A stretch of 64,000 nt of DNA from Kangiella sp. TOML190 (GTDB lineage Bacteria > Pseudomonadota > Gammaproteobacteria > Enterobacterales > Kangiellaceae). The DNA lies in contig NZ_BQYL01000001.1 in NCBI RefSeq assembly GCF_023706045.1, positions 1,178,001 to 1,242,000 of the forward strand, given 5' to 3'. The notes below the pieces were generated by a model. It saw only the letters and a list, made by a program, of their open reading frames with translations, was not told where the DNA came from and ran no database searches. The position numbers and the translations under genes are program-made. Positions 42,627 through 52,441 of the stretch are shown piece after piece; the first letter of the stretch is position 1, and each line of letters begins with the position of its first letter.

Positions 42627-42697
42627 GTGCGTTTAAGAGCAATGCTGAAAATGCATTACTTAATTACCAATTTTTTAATCCTTAGAAGAGGGATATT

Positions 42698-43678
42698 ATG
42701 TCAGCTACTGAATTTCTAACTCCGCGTCAAATTAAGGTTGAGTCTAACGAAGGCACAAAAGCTCGTGTGATTTTAGAACCTTTTGAGCGTGGTTTTGGAC
42801 ACACTTTAGGTAATTCTCTTCGTCGCATTTTATTGTCTTCAATGCCAGGTGCGGCGGTAACTGAAGTTGAAATCGACGGCGTGCTTCACGAATACTCTGC
42901 TATTGAAGGTGTTCAAGAAGACGTAATTGATATCCTTTTGAACTTGAAAGGTTTGGCTGTACTTCTTGAAGATAAAGAAGAAGCGACTTTGACTTTGCAG
43001 AAAAAAGGCGAAGGCGTAGTTACAGCTGCTGATATCGAAGAAATTGCTGGTGCAGAAGTGGTTAATAAAGATCACTATATCGCGACCTTGAACAAAGGCG
43101 GTGCTTTAAGCATGCGCATTAACGTTCGCTTAGGTCGTGGTTATGAGCCATCGAATACGCGTAAACTGCCAGAAGGCGAAGATAAGCCAATTGGTGTTTT
43201 ACACGTAGATTCTTCTTTCAGCCCAATGAAAAAAGTATCTTACACCGTCGAAGCGGCGCGTGTAGAGCAGCGTACCAACTTAGATAAATTAGTTTTGGAC
43301 TTGGAAACTAATGGCACTATCGATCCTGAAGAAGCGATCCGCCGTAGCGCGACCATTCTTCAAGAGCAATTGGCAGCCTTCGTTGACTTAAAAGACGAAA
43401 AGCAAGCTGAGCCTGAAAAAGAAGAGCCGGAAGTTGATCCAATTCTTTTACGTCCAGTAGACGATTTAGAGTTAACTGTACGTTCTGCTAACTGTTTGAA
43501 GACTGAGAATATCCATTATATTGGTGACTTGGTACAACGTACCGAAGTTGAACTTCTTAAAACGCCTAACTTGGGTAAGAAGTCATTAACGGAAATCAAA
43601 GACGTATTGGCTTCACGCGGTTTGTCTTTGGGTATGCGTTTAGAAAACTGGCCGCCATCAAGCATTCTAGAAGGTTAA
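42698..43678 (+). CDS. rpoA: RNA polymerase alpha subunit
   Basis: RpoA (326 aa) dimerises to start polymerase assembly. The N-terminal domain includes [20 protein letters not shown]. An acidic linker ([14 protein letters not shown]) leads to the C-terminal domain with [12 protein letters not shown], which holds the Arg used for UP-element DNA and CRP contacts. It is followed by a strong terminator, which is unusual before rplQ. Confidence 0.99.
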   Translation: MSATEFLTPRQIKVESNEGTKARVILEPFERGFGHTLGNSLRRILLSSMPGAAVTEVEIDGVLHEYSAIEGVQEDVIDILLNLKGLAVLLEDKEEATLTLQKKGEGVVTAADIEEIAGAEVVNKDHYIATLNKGGALSMRINVRLGRGYEPSNTRKLPEGEDKPIGVLHVDSSFSPMKKVSYTVEAARVEQRTNLDKLVLDLETNGTIDPEEAIRRSATILQEQLAAFVDLKDEKQAEPEKEEPEVDPILLRPVDDLELTVRSANCLKTENIHYIGDLVQRTEVELLKTPNLGKKSLTEIKDVLASRGLSLGMRLENWPPSSILEG

Positions 43679-43714
43679 TTCCTAGGATAATTGAGCGTCA
43701 GTTAATACATTAAT

Positions 43715-43748
43715 AAAGCTCTAATTGTATTGTTAGAGCTTTGTTTTT
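43715..43748 (+). terminator. Rho-independent terminator after rpoA
   Basis: AAAGCTCTAA (43715-43724), an 8-nt loop, TTAGAGCTTT (43733-43742), then GTTTTT. The perfect 10-bp stem implies that most alpha-operon transcripts end before rplQ. Confidence 0.85.
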
Positions 43749-43989
43749 AAAGAAGTAATTGTTTCGATGATTATTTCAAAACGGTAAAACACTAGTTTTA
43801 CATTATCAATACTAAGTGTTAAAAATTTGCTTAGTTGCGCAGCAAAAGTGGTATGAAATAGCGAAGTTTAGTTCTTCTAAATAAACGCCTTGAATACAAC
43901 TTTCAACAAAGCCAATGACAAATTTAGCCACTTAGAAAGCTTTCTCAGTACTACAGCAGGCTGAGATTAAATAGAGTGAGGAACTCAAT
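43749..43989 (+). other. Gap between the rpoA terminator and rplQ
   Basis: With the terminator, the rpoA-rplQ gap spans 311 nt, far longer than the few tens of bases usual in relatives. No gene is visible. A promoter for rplQ is expected here, but I could not identify one with good spacing. GAGTGAGGAAC serves as the rplQ ribosome-binding site. Confidence 0.4.
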
Positions 43990-44388
43990 ATGCGTCATCG
44001 TAAATCAGGTCGTCAATTAAATCGTAACAGCTCACACCGTAAGGCTATGTTCAAAAACATGACTGCGTCATTAATCGAACATGAACTTATTCGCACTACT
44101 TTGCCAAAAGCAAAAGAATTGCGTCGTGTTGCTGAGCCACTAATCACCTTAGCAAAAAAAGACACGGTTGCTAACCGTCGTTTAGCTTTTGCTCGTATTC
44201 GTGACAATGCAGCTGTAGCTAAATTGTTTGCAGAGCTTGGTCCTCGTTACCAAGAGCGTCCGGGTGGTTATTTGCGTATTTTGAAGTGTGGTAACCGTCC
44301 AGGTGACAATGCTCCAATGGCTTACGTCGAGTTAGTTGATCGTCCAGTAGTTGAAGAAGATTTTGAAGAAGAAGCAGTAGAAGAGTAA
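43990..44388 (+). CDS. rplQ: Large subunit ribosomal protein L17
   Basis: L17 (132 aa) lies at the base of the 50S near the tunnel exit. [20 protein letters not shown] and the C-terminal [16 protein letters not shown] match the family, followed by an acidic tail. It is set apart from rpoA by a terminator and a long gap. Confidence 0.98.
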   Translation: MRHRKSGRQLNRNSSHRKAMFKNMTASLIEHELIRTTLPKAKELRRVAEPLITLAKKDTVANRRLAFARIRDNAAVAKLFAELGPRYQERPGGYLRILKCGNRPGDNAPMAYVELVDRPVVEEDFEEEAVEE

Positions 44389-44414
44389 TTTTCTGACTTT
44401 TTCTCGAAGTTCTT

Positions 44415-44440
44415 AAAAAACCGGCTTTTGCCGGTTTTTT
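44415..44440. terminator. Terminator after rplQ, probably bidirectional
   Basis: AAAAAACCGGC, TTTT loop, GCCGG and TTTTTT. Because both flanks are homopolymeric, it can act on both strands. It lies between rplQ and the convergent small gene at 44460-44597. Confidence 0.92.
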
Positions 44441-44459
44441 GTTTGTTAATTTGCTGAGT

Positions 44460-44597
44460 TTATTTTGGTTTTGATTGTTTCCCAGATTTTTTAATAAACA
44501 AAATAATAAAAAAGATGGCCATACCAAACATGAAAAGAATGACCAAGGCGCTTAAAATACCGAATGGGCTGGAGAATAATTCTTTAATTAATTCCAT
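44460..44597 (-). CDS. Small single-helix membrane protein, DUF3149-like
   Basis: A 45-aa protein starting MELIKELFSSPFGILSALVI, with one hydrophobic helix (about 13-35) and a basic tail (KKSGKQSKPK). The ATG is preceded by a perfect AGGAGGT. The LF-S-P-FG-LS pattern resembles DUF3149, a family of tiny inner-membrane proteins of unknown role in Gammaproteobacteria. The assignment is by eye. Confidence 0.8.
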   Translation of the reverse strand: MELIKELFSSPFGILSALVILFMFGMAIFFIILFIKKSGKQSKPK

Positions 44598-44726
44598 CAA
44601 GACCTCCTAAAGTAATGCTAATACTCTAGCAAATCAGCAGTAAAGGATTTTGATTTAGATCAACAAATAGAGGCTTTGTCGTATGCTATAGCTATAAATA
44701 GAAGCTATTGGCAGCGCAAATTAGTG

Positions 44727-45356
44727 TTAACTATTTTTAATGTGCAGAATGTAGCCTTCAAACTTTTCTGGTTCTACGGAATACCAGTCGAGGTATTCTG
44801 CCTGAAAATGCTTCTGGCACAGTTCTACTAACTCATAAAATGGCGAACGGCCAGGATCGGCAAAAATAATATCTTTAACACCAGCTTTTAAGGCGCGCTT
44901 GATCAGTTTGAAATGAATTGGCGTGAGCGAGTCCCAGAAGCAAATATCTGCGCCAAACACTAGATCGAATTTAGCAAACTCTGCTTTTTTTAATTGTTGA
45001 AAAGATTTTCTTAAGGTTTTGACCTTAACGCGATTGATTTCGGCCTGTGCTTGAAAAAAGGGAAACACATCTTCATCCAAATCGACACCAGTAACTTTAG
45101 CGCCGCTATTTTCAGCACAAAAAACACTGGCTGGCCCCCAGCCGCAGCCCAATTCCATCACTTTCTTTTTTGGCTTGAGTAAGTGCTTGTGCAGCAAATA
45201 ATCCATAATTAAAAAACTGGAATCCCAGGTTTTATGGCCATGCACACTGGGCACATAAGCTTCTTCTAACTCTTTTACCGTGGGGTGGTCGTTTTCAAAA
45301 AGGAAAATACCGTAAGCTTGTATTAGTTTGGATTCGGTTTCAGCAGTTTGCGGCAT
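44727..45356 (-). CDS. Class I SAM-dependent methyltransferase
   Basis: A 209-aa protein with the SAM-binding motif VMELGCGWGPAS (about 85-96), the acidic GVDLDE after strand 2 and FGADICFWD in the motif IV position, which resembles the lysine-methyltransferase-like METTL21 group. The substrate cannot be told. It is convergent with the plus-strand operons and lies 22 nt downstream of the YkvA-like gene, so the two may be co-transcribed. Confidence 0.82.
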   Translation of the reverse strand: MPQTAETESKLIQAYGIFLFENDHPTVKELEEAYVPSVHGHKTWDSSFLIMDYLLHKHLLKPKKKVMELGCGWGPASVFCAENSGAKVTGVDLDEDVFPFFQAQAEINRVKVKTLRKSFQQLKKAEFAKFDLVFGADICFWDSLTPIHFKLIKRALKAGVKDIIFADPGRSPFYELVELCQKHFQAEYLDWYSVEPEKFEGYILHIKNS

Positions 45357-45378
45357 CTTAGTGGGTTGCTAATTGTGG

Positions 45379-45816
45379 TTATTTTTTAGTTTCAGTTACT
45401 TGATCATGATTTTTTTTGAAAAACTTATCAAGTTTTTGTTGGGCTAATGTTAAATGCTCTTCTTTAATAGAACTGGTCACGGTTGAGAAGGCTAATGCCA
45501 AGGCACCTAAATCATCCATCCAACCCCCCGGCAAAATATCGGGTATTAAATCTACTGGCAGAATAAAATAGCCAAGCGCGCTTAAAATGATGCTTTTATG
45601 CTTTGCTGGAGTGTCCGGATCTTTCATGCAGTAATACATGATCAGGGACTTCTCCATGGCTTCTTTGCCAATTTTGATGGCAAATTGCTTTGTTTTCTGC
45701 CAAAAAGATTCATCGGAATAATGTTTTTTATAGTCTTGGTTGCTTATTTCAAAAGCATCAAGCTCTTTAGCTTTGTCATCTTTAGTCTTAGTGAGAACCG
45801 GCGGCTCAGAACTCAT
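45379..45816 (-). CDS. YkvA/DUF1232 family protein
   Basis: A 145-aa protein. The DUF1232 core is ILSALGYFILPVDLIPDILPGG followed by DDLGALALAFSTV (about 79-115). It is a short hydrophobic hairpin found in many small bacterial proteins of unknown function. The N-terminus is charged. It is upstream of, and probably co-transcribed with, the methyltransferase. Confidence 0.85.
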   Translation of the reverse strand: MSSEPPVLTKTKDDKAKELDAFEISNQDYKKHYSDESFWQKTKQFAIKIGKEAMEKSLIMYYCMKDPDTPAKHKSIILSALGYFILPVDLIPDILPGGWMDDLGALALAFSTVTSSIKEEHLTLAQQKLDKFFKKNHDQVTETKK

Positions 45817-46019
45817 GGCTACTCCAAAAATTGTATCTCAATACTATGATGGGGCTTATCAAGATTAATTTCAAATGAATACAAGGTTGTGCTTTAAATA
45901 TTGAGTATCGAGCAAGTGCAAAATGCCCCTGCTGCGAATTACGCATTAAGACTGATAAGGTCTATACACTTATTCTGCCCGAGTTTTTAATTGGTTTGAT
46001 TGAGCCTGTAATTCAGTTC

Positions 46020-46571
46020 TTATTGGACTTCGGTTAAAAAGTTTTTTTGGTGCTCGAAGTTGGTTAAAGAGCGTGCTAACTTATGTTGCAACTCTTGGAT
46101 CGAGTTAGAATTAGCCGCGTGTTTTTGCACCAAATTGTCAGCGCTATCGGTGTATTTGGCTAACACCTCCGTTAATCCTAAAAGTTGTTTATGGCTAAAG
46201 TGAATGTTCTTTTTCAGGATGATTCGTTTGCAATCGTCAATCAAATCATCCTTCTCAAAAGGAGCCGTAAAAAAAGCATTAATTTGTTGGCGATAAACCC
46301 ACTCACGTAACGAAGTGCTGCCGCTATCGGAATAGATACAAATGTCGATGGTGTTTTGAACCGCTCGTTTGACTTTGCGCACAGTGGGATAGCCCAAGGC
46401 ATTATTCAAAGCGATGATGATCATGCCGAGTTCCGATTTGTGTTGCTCCACAAATTCGAGCGCCTGCGAACCTGAGTTGAGATAGGTAATGTCACAGCCC
46501 GCAAGTTTTAATTCTTTCACCGTTTCTGCTAGGTATTTTTTATCATCGTCTAGCAAAAGTAATTTCTTCAT
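46020..46571 (-). CDS. Degenerate response-regulator receiver protein
   Basis: A 183-aa protein with an N-terminal receiver-like domain (1-120) and a helical, probably coiled C-terminal part. The acidic pocket LLLDDD is present at 6-10. At the phosphoacceptor position the segment reads MIIIALNN instead of the usual hydrophobic-Asp, and the conserved Lys before Pro is replaced (FFTAPFEKDD). It is therefore unlikely to be phosphorylated normally. No DNA-binding or enzymatic output domain follows. No partner kinase is nearby. It is divergent from the SLT lipoprotein. Confidence 0.75.
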   Translation of the reverse strand: MKKLLLLDDDKKYLAETVKELKLAGCDITYLNSGSQALEFVEQHKSELGMIIIALNNALGYPTVRKVKRAVQNTIDICIYSDSGSTSLREWVYRQQINAFFTAPFEKDDLIDDCKRIILKKNIHFSHKQLLGLTEVLAKYTDSADNLVQKHAANSNSIQELQHKLARSLTNFEHQKNFLTEVQ

Positions 46572-46689
46572 AAATTACAGTATGTTACTTATAGGAATAG
46601 GCTATACTTTACCATCGAACGACTGGCTTGTCGGATTACTTTTTTGGAAATTTTGTAAATTGTGTTAAAAAATGTGAGGAAATACTTAC

Positions 46690-47295
46690 TTGTGCTCTAA
46701 ACCGTCAAAAATACTGACATTTGTCACCCTGTTATTGCTTACTTCTTGTGCAACTTTTAAACCCAGCAATGTCAATAATTTGTGTAGCGTATTAGCCGAT
46801 GAGGACTGGTACGAGGCAGCAATTGATTCGCAAGATAAATGGGGAACACCGATCCATGTGCAACTGGCTATTATGCACCAAGAATCTAAATTTCAACACG
46901 ATGCCCAGCCGCCTCGCAAATGGTATCTCGGCTTTATTCCTGGCCCGCGCCCATCGAATGCTTACGGCTATGCCCAAGCCTTAGAATCCACTTGGGATAC
47001 ATACATTAGGGCTACCGGTAATAGTGGCGCTGATCGCGATGATTTTGATGATGCTATCGATTTTATTGGCTGGTATACCGCCACCAGTCACCGCAAGCTT
47101 GGCATTTCCAAATGGGACGCCAGAGCCCAATACTTGGCCTATCACGAAGGTTGGGGTGGCTATAAACGTAAAACTTATAACAATAAAGCTTGGCTGCTTA
47201 AAGTCGCCGACAAGGTCAAAGCTCGCTCGTTAAGTTTTTCCAATCAATACAAGCAGTGTCGCCGTGAACTGGAATCCAACCGAGGATGGTTTTAA
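46690..47295 (+). CDS. SLT-type lytic transglycosylase-like lipoprotein
   Basis: A 201-aa protein beginning at a TTG with upstream GAGGAAA. A lipobox LLTSC places the lipidated Cys near residue 20. QLAIMHQESKFQ contains the catalytic Glu of lysozyme-like transglycosylases. NAYGYAQALESTWDTYI and YLAYHEGWGGY match the fold. It probably trims peptidoglycan from the outer membrane. It is divergent from the receiver-like gene. Confidence 0.85.
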   Translation: MCSKPSKILTFVTLLLLTSCATFKPSNVNNLCSVLADEDWYEAAIDSQDKWGTPIHVQLAIMHQESKFQHDAQPPRKWYLGFIPGPRPSNAYGYAQALESTWDTYIRATGNSGADRDDFDDAIDFIGWYTATSHRKLGISKWDARAQYLAYHEGWGGYKRKTYNNKAWLLKVADKVKARSLSFSNQYKQCRRELESNRGWF

Positions 47296-47429
47296 CGGTT
47301 AAGACCTGCCGATTTTACTACCAGTTAAGGCGTTATTTTTATCAAGAATAGCCGCGCATTTCACCTTCTGATCGGTTAAAATGACGCCACTAAAATTTTA
47401 CGCTTAACCAAATATTTTGAGGCTTTGCT

Positions 47430-48683
47430 ATGTTGGGAAACACTACTCCACTAAAAGACTTTGATCCAGAATTGATGGCTTCGATGGAAGCTGAGCAACA
47501 ACGGCAAGAAGAGCATATCGAGCTTATCGCTTCGGAAAATTACACCAGCATGCGGGTGATGCAGGCGCAAGGCTCGGTGTTAACCAACAAATACGCCGAA
47601 GGCTATCCTGATAAGCGCTATTACGGCGGTTGTGAATACGTGGATGTGGCGGAAAAATTAGCGATCGAACGTTTAAAAACATTGTTTGGTGCTGACTATG
47701 CCAATGTCCAGCCGCACTCCGGCTCGCAAGCCAATGCCGCGGTTTATATGGCCTTATTGAAGCCTGGTGATACGGTTTTGGGTATGAGCTTATCCGATGG
47801 CGGCCACCTAACTCACGGTTCAAAAGTCAATTTTTCAGGCAAGATCTATAATTCGGTTGAGTATGGCGTTGACGAAAATGGCTATATCGATATGGCCAAT
47901 GTGGAAGCCTTGGCGCTTGAGCATAAGCCGAAAATGATTATTGCCGGCTTCTCTGCTTATTCCCGAGTGGTTGATTGGGCTAAGTTTCGTGAAATCGCCG
48001 ATAAAGTTGGTGCCTATTTATTCGTCGATATGGCGCATGTGGCGGGTTTGATCGCAGCGGGCGAATACCCCAATCCAGTGCCTTATGCGGATGTGGTAAC
48101 CTCGACCACTCATAAAACCTTAGCGGGTCCTCGTGGTGGTATTATTTTGGCCAAGGCCAATCCAGAGTTAGAGAAAAAATTAAACTCAGCGGTTTTCCCC
48201 GGTGGTCAGGGCGGCCCTTTGATGCACATCATCGCTGCCAAAGCAGTGGCTTTTAAAGAAGCGCTAAGCGATGAGTTTAAAGCTAGCCAAAAACAAGTCA
48301 AAGCCAATGCCAAAGCCATGACGGAGGTGTTAATGGAGCGAGGCTTTAAAATTGTTTCGGGCGGTACCGATAACCACTTGTTCTTGATTGACTTAATCGA
48401 TAAGGATATTACCGGTAAAGATGCAGAAGCAGCCTTAGGCGCAGCCAATATTACGGTTAATAAAAATACGGTGCCGAATGAACCGCGCTCACCTTTTGTC
48501 ACTTCCGGTTTGCGCATGGGTACCCCTGCGGTGACCACACGCGGTTTTAAAGAAGCCGAAGTAACTGAGTTGGCTGGCTGGATTTGTGATATTTTAGATG
48601 ACATTGAAAATCAAGACACGATTGAAACGGTGAAAACGAAAGTCTTGCAATTAACGGCGCGTTTTCCAGTTTACAAAGCGTAA
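47430..48683 (+). CDS. glyA: Serine hydroxymethyltransferase
   Basis: GlyA (417 aa) interconverts serine and glycine and charges tetrahydrofolate with a one-carbon unit. It is a PLP enzyme, with the Lys for the Schiff base in [26 protein letters not shown] and the C-terminal [16 protein letters not shown] are typical. Length equals the E. coli protein. It is followed closely by nrdR. Confidence 0.98.
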   Translation: MLGNTTPLKDFDPELMASMEAEQQRQEEHIELIASENYTSMRVMQAQGSVLTNKYAEGYPDKRYYGGCEYVDVAEKLAIERLKTLFGADYANVQPHSGSQANAAVYMALLKPGDTVLGMSLSDGGHLTHGSKVNFSGKIYNSVEYGVDENGYIDMANVEALALEHKPKMIIAGFSAYSRVVDWAKFREIADKVGAYLFVDMAHVAGLIAAGEYPNPVPYADVVTSTTHKTLAGPRGGIILAKANPELEKKLNSAVFPGGQGGPLMHIIAAKAVAFKEALSDEFKASQKQVKANAKAMTEVLMERGFKIVSGGTDNHLFLIDLIDKDITGKDAEAALGAANITVNKNTVPNEPRSPFVTSGLRMGTPAVTTRGFKEAEVTELAGWICDILDDIENQDTIETVKTKVLQLTARFPVYKA

Positions 48684-48720
48684 GGCTTGTTTTCGGAAGC
48701 GATGGTTTTAAGGAGCGACT

Positions 48721-49176
48721 ATGCACTGCCCATTCTGTTCAAATAACGACACCAAGGTGATTGATTCGCGCCTGGTAGCCGATGGTTCGCAGGTGCGTCG
48801 CCGTCGCGAGTGTTTGTCTTGTGGCGAGCGCTATACTACCTTTGAAACTGCAGAGTTGGTGATGCCTAAAGTGGTTAAATCTGATGGCACTCGCGAACCC
48901 TTTAATGAAGATAAGCTGCGTGCTGGCTTAACCAAAGCCGTAGAAAAACGCCCAGTCAGTGTCGAGGCACTAGAGGCGGCGATTAATAAAATCTTGTCTT
49001 TTTTGCGCGCCACTGGCGAGCGAGAGGTGGACTCGAACGTAGTCGGCGAGCAGGTAATGGCGGCGCTAAAAGGTTTAGATAAGGTCGCTTATGTGCGCTT
49101 TGCTTCGGTTTATCGAGATTTTAAAGACGTACAAGCTTTCCGCGAAGAAATCGACAAATTGGAAAGCGATAAATAA
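48721..49176 (+). CDS. nrdR: Ribonucleotide reductase repressor NrdR
   Basis: NrdR (151 aa) senses ATP/dATP and represses nrd operons. The N-terminal zinc ribbon uses CPFCSNND and [12 protein letters not shown]. The ATP-cone follows ([16 protein letters not shown]). AAGGAG precedes the ATG. glyA-nrdR-ribD is a frequent order, but here a small foreign-looking gene separates nrdR from ribD. Confidence 0.98.
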   Translation: MHCPFCSNNDTKVIDSRLVADGSQVRRRRECLSCGERYTTFETAELVMPKVVKSDGTREPFNEDKLRAGLTKAVEKRPVSVEALEAAINKILSFLRATGEREVDSNVVGEQVMAALKGLDKVAYVRFASVYRDFKDVQAFREEIDKLESDK

Positions 49177-49189
49177 AAGGGAGGATGAT

Positions 49190-49507
49190 ATGTATAAAAT
49201 AATATTATTAGTTTTAATGATTTCTTTTTCGATGTTAGTTGAAGGAGGAACTGCTCAGGGTAAAGTGAAGCGGATTTACCCTACTGGAGATGACGGAAAA
49301 ATTTTTTTCAACTTACATGATGATTCTTGTAAGTCTGGTAGCAAATACTATTACTTTAATACTGATAATCAAACCGGGAAAAACTGGTATGCGCTATTAT
49401 TATCTATGTCTGCACAGAAACAAGAAGTGATAGTTAATTATCAAGGCGATTGTGACCCTAATATCAGTCAGCCTATTCGCTATATTTATGTATCACTACC
49501 AAAATAA
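49190..49507 (+). CDS. Small secreted protein of unknown function
   Basis: A 105-aa protein starting MYKIILLVLMISFSML after a strong GGGAGG site, with a signal peptide of about 23 residues. The mature part has two cysteines (DDSCKSG and GDCDPN), probably a disulfide, and the segment KNWYALLLSMSAQKQEV. Similar short secreted proteins occur in marine bacteria, but I do not know a function. Base and codon use is clearly more AT-rich than its neighbours, which suggests acquisition between nrdR and ribD. Confidence 0.8.
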   Translation: MYKIILLVLMISFSMLVEGGTAQGKVKRIYPTGDDGKIFFNLHDDSCKSGSKYYYFNTDNQTGKNWYALLLSMSAQKQEVIVNYQGDCDPNISQPIRYIYVSLPK

Positions 49508-49527
49508 CAGAAAGCCATAATTTTCAA

Positions 49528-50643
49528 GTGAACATTACTTCGCAAGATGCGCTTTATATGGCGCGCGCCATCAAACTAGCTGAAAAAGGTTGGTTTACCA
49601 CTCGCGCTAATCCGCGAGTGGGCTGCGTGATAGCCAAAGATTCTGAAGTTCTAGCAGAAGGTTGGCATCAAAAAGCGGGCTTAAATCATGCGGAAGTTAA
49701 TGCTATCAGCAATGCAAGCAACAGCGCTCAGCAGGACTTAAGTGGCACGACTGCTTATGTCACGCTGGAGCCTTGCTGCCATTTTGGTAAAAGACCGCCT
49801 TGCGCTTTAGCATTAGTTCAAGCGGGTATCACTCGAGTAGTGTGCGCGATGCAAGATCCTAATCCTTTGGTGTCTGGTCAGGGGATTGAGCTATTACAAA
49901 AAGCCGGAGTCGAGGTTGAGGTCGGTTTGCTGGAAGCAGCTGCACAGCAACTAAATGTAGGCTTTGTCAAGCGCATGATCCATGGGTTGCCTAAAGTCAC
50001 CATTAAGATGGCCACCAGTCTCGATGGAAAAATTGCCATGGCCTCAGGTGAAAGTCAGTGGATCACTGGTCAAGCGGCGAGAGCTGATGTGCAGCGATTG
50101 CGCGCAGAATCTTGTGCAATCATTACCGGCTCTGCTAGCGTGATTGCGGATAACCCATCGATGAATGTGCGCGATCCAGAGTTTTTAAGTAATGAGTACT
50201 TTGCGCAGCCGTTACGAGTGGTGATTGACTCGCAAGGTTTGGTGGATGCTGATGCTAAAATTTTTCAGCTAGAAGGCGAAGCTTGGCTGGCGACTACACA
50301 ATGGCAAAATAAAGAATATCCTGCCGGCGTCAACCAAGAAGTTTTTGAGCCGACTGCCGATGGCAAAGTAGATTTATACGAGTTGTTATTGCGTCTAGCG
50401 GATAAGGGTATCAACCAAGTTTTGGTCGAGGCAGGTTCTGGTTTGGCTGCTGCTTTTATCAAGCAGCAACTGGCAGATGAACTGGTGGTGTATATGGCAC
50501 CAAAGTTGATGGGGGCGACAGCGCAATCCATGCTGAACTTGCCTTTTACTCAAATGGCCCAATCTATAGCCTTGCAATTAGAGGATACTCGTGTGATTGG
50601 CGAAGATTTGAAACTGACCTATAACCTAGTAAAAAAACGGTAG
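49528..50643 (+). CDS. ribD: Bifunctional riboflavin deaminase/reductase RibD
   Basis: RibD (371 aa) deaminates and then reduces the pyrimidine intermediate of riboflavin synthesis. The N-terminal deaminase has the zinc motifs HAEVNAI and EPCCHFGKRPPC. The C-terminal reductase starts near KVTIKMATSLDGKIA. The GTG at 49528 is chosen because MARAIKLAEKG begins only 10 codons later. The ribosome-binding site is weak. No FMN riboswitch is seen upstream. Confidence 0.96.
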   Translation: MNITSQDALYMARAIKLAEKGWFTTRANPRVGCVIAKDSEVLAEGWHQKAGLNHAEVNAISNASNSAQQDLSGTTAYVTLEPCCHFGKRPPCALALVQAGITRVVCAMQDPNPLVSGQGIELLQKAGVEVEVGLLEAAAQQLNVGFVKRMIHGLPKVTIKMATSLDGKIAMASGESQWITGQAARADVQRLRAESCAIITGSASVIADNPSMNVRDPEFLSNEYFAQPLRVVIDSQGLVDADAKIFQLEGEAWLATTQWQNKEYPAGVNQEVFEPTADGKVDLYELLLRLADKGINQVLVEAGSGLAAAFIKQQLADELVVYMAPKLMGATAQSMLNLPFTQMAQSIALQLEDTRVIGEDLKLTYNLVKKR

Positions 50644-50654
50644 TGAAGAACTAG

Positions 50655-51278
50655 ATGTTTACAGGAATTATTGAAGCCACCGGCCGCATTGTCGCCATAG
50701 AGCCGAAAGCGATCGATGACGATAAAGGCGATGCTATTTACCAATTCAATACGGGTAAATTGGGCTTGTCAGATGTGCAGCTGGGCGACAGTATTGCTTG
50801 TAATGGTGTTTGCTTAACCGTTATTGAAAAGCTTGAGGATGGTTTTAAGGCGGACGCGTCAGTGGAAACCATTCGCGTAACCCGCTTTAAAGATTATCAA
50901 GTTGGACAGCCGGTGAATTTTGAAAAAGCAATGTTACCAACCACTCGATTTGGCGGCCATATGGTTTCCGGTCATGTGGATGCGATTGGTGAAGTGGCTA
51001 GCATCCAAGACGCCGCTCGCTCCATCCAATATCATATAAAGGCGCCGCAAGAAGTTTTGAAATTTATTGCCATTAAAGGCTCGATAACCGTGGATGGGAT
51101 CAGTTTGACAGTAAACGATTTAGTGGCGGATGGTTTTTATTTGAATTTAGTGCCGCATACCTTGCAGGAAACTATTGCTGATTCTTATCAAGCAGGCACT
51201 CAAGTCAATTTGGAAATCGACTTGGTGGCGCGTTATTTAGAGCGGCTAATGACCGCAGAAAAGCAAGCCGAAAATTAG
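50655..51278 (+). CDS. ribE: Riboflavin synthase alpha chain
   Basis: A 207-aa enzyme that dismutates two lumazines to riboflavin. It has two lumazine-binding repeats: MFTGIIEATG with GDSIACNGVCLTV, and FGGHMVSGHVD with GSITVDGISLTVN. It acts with RibH. It lies in the rib operon, 11 nt after ribD. Some species call it ribC. Confidence 0.97.
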   Translation: MFTGIIEATGRIVAIEPKAIDDDKGDAIYQFNTGKLGLSDVQLGDSIACNGVCLTVIEKLEDGFKADASVETIRVTRFKDYQVGQPVNFEKAMLPTTRFGGHMVSGHVDAIGEVASIQDAARSIQYHIKAPQEVLKFIAIKGSITVDGISLTVNDLVADGFYLNLVPHTLQETIADSYQAGTQVNLEIDLVARYLERLMTAEKQAEN

Positions 51279-51298
51279 GCTGAATGTTAGGCTAAAGT

Positions 51299-52411
51299 AT
51301 GAAGTTAAATAGCATTGAAGACATAATTGAAGATATCCGTCAGGGCAAAATGGTGGTTTTGATGGACGATGAAGATCGCGAAAATGAAGGCGATCTGGTG
51401 ATGGCTGCTTCGCAAGTGCGTCCTGAAGACATTAATTTTATGGTCAGCCACGCTCGTGGTTTGGTCTGTATGCCGATGACCGAGGCACGCTGTGAGCAAT
51501 TGAATTTGCCTTTGATGTCGAATCAAAATGGCGCCAAATTTAGCACCAACTTTACCGTTTCCATCGAAGCCGCCGAAGGTGTCACTACCGGTATTTCTGC
51601 TGCAGATAGAGCGCGTACTATTTTGGCCGCTGTAGCTAAAGATGCAAAACCGGCGGATATAGTGCAACCAGGACATATTTTTCCAATTATGGCGCAGCCT
51701 GGCGGGGTGTTAAATCGAGCAGGGCATACCGAAGCCAGTTGCGATTTGGCACGTTTAGCCGGTTTTGAGCCAGCCGCGGTGATTGTGGAAATTTTAAATG
51801 AAGATGGCACCATGGCGCGCCGTCCTGATCTGGAAGTATTTGCTCAAAAGCATGATTTAAAAATTGGCACTATTGCTGACTTGATTGAATACCGCTCAAC
51901 TAAGGAAAAGTCGGTAGCAAAAGTCTCAGAATGCCATTGGCCGACCGAGCATGGCGATTTTCGGTTACATACTTACCAAGATTCAATTGACCAACAAATT
52001 CACTTCGCCTTGGTCAAAGGCCAGCCGCAGCAAAAAGATTCAGCGTTAGTGCGGGTGCATTTGGCTAACAGTTTAGGTGATTTGCTTGAAGCGCAGCGTG
52101 GCAATAAATCCAGTTGGACTTTAGCTAATGCGATTGAGCGAATTGCAGCAGAAGGCGAGGGCGTGGTGGTGGTGCTTGCCAACAAAGAATCTAACGAAGA
52201 ATTGTTGCAGAAAATTCGCAAATTCGAGCAAGAAGATAAAGGGCAAGATTTAACACAAGGGCAGCAGCGGCAGAAAAAAAGAACCGTTGGCATTGGCTCG
52301 CAAATTTTGGCGGACTTAGGTGTGCATAAAATGCGCTTGTTGAGTTTCGGTTCGAAATATACGGGGCTTGCCGGATACGGCCTAGAGATTATCGAAAATA
52401 TTTCTGAATAA
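51299..52411 (+). CDS. ribBA: DHBP synthase with degenerate GTP cyclohydrolase II domain (RibBX type)
   Basis: A 370-aa fusion. The N-terminal half is DHBP synthase with [15 protein letters not shown] and the HTEAS active-site motif, and should make the four-carbon unit of riboflavin. The C-terminal half aligns with GTP cyclohydrolase II but lacks the zinc cysteines: [11 protein letters not shown] stands where active enzymes have HSEC, and the RCDCG cysteines and EGRNIG loop are absent. The second activity is therefore probably lost, as in the known RibBX variant. A separate ribA is needed elsewhere. Confidence 0.92.
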   Translation: MKLNSIEDIIEDIRQGKMVVLMDDEDRENEGDLVMAASQVRPEDINFMVSHARGLVCMPMTEARCEQLNLPLMSNQNGAKFSTNFTVSIEAAEGVTTGISAADRARTILAAVAKDAKPADIVQPGHIFPIMAQPGGVLNRAGHTEASCDLARLAGFEPAAVIVEILNEDGTMARRPDLEVFAQKHDLKIGTIADLIEYRSTKEKSVAKVSECHWPTEHGDFRLHTYQDSIDQQIHFALVKGQPQQKDSALVRVHLANSLGDLLEAQRGNKSSWTLANAIERIAAEGEGVVVVLANKESNEELLQKIRKFEQEDKGQDLTQGQQRQKKRTVGIGSQILADLGVHKMRLLSFGSKYTGLAGYGLEIIENISE

Positions 52412-52441
52412 GCCAGCAATAATATTAGTAGGATAAATAGG

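Noticed and set aside
49508-49527. FMN riboswitch before ribD
   Set aside because: The gap is only 20 nt, and none of the conserved RFN segments occur here or before ribBA or ribH.
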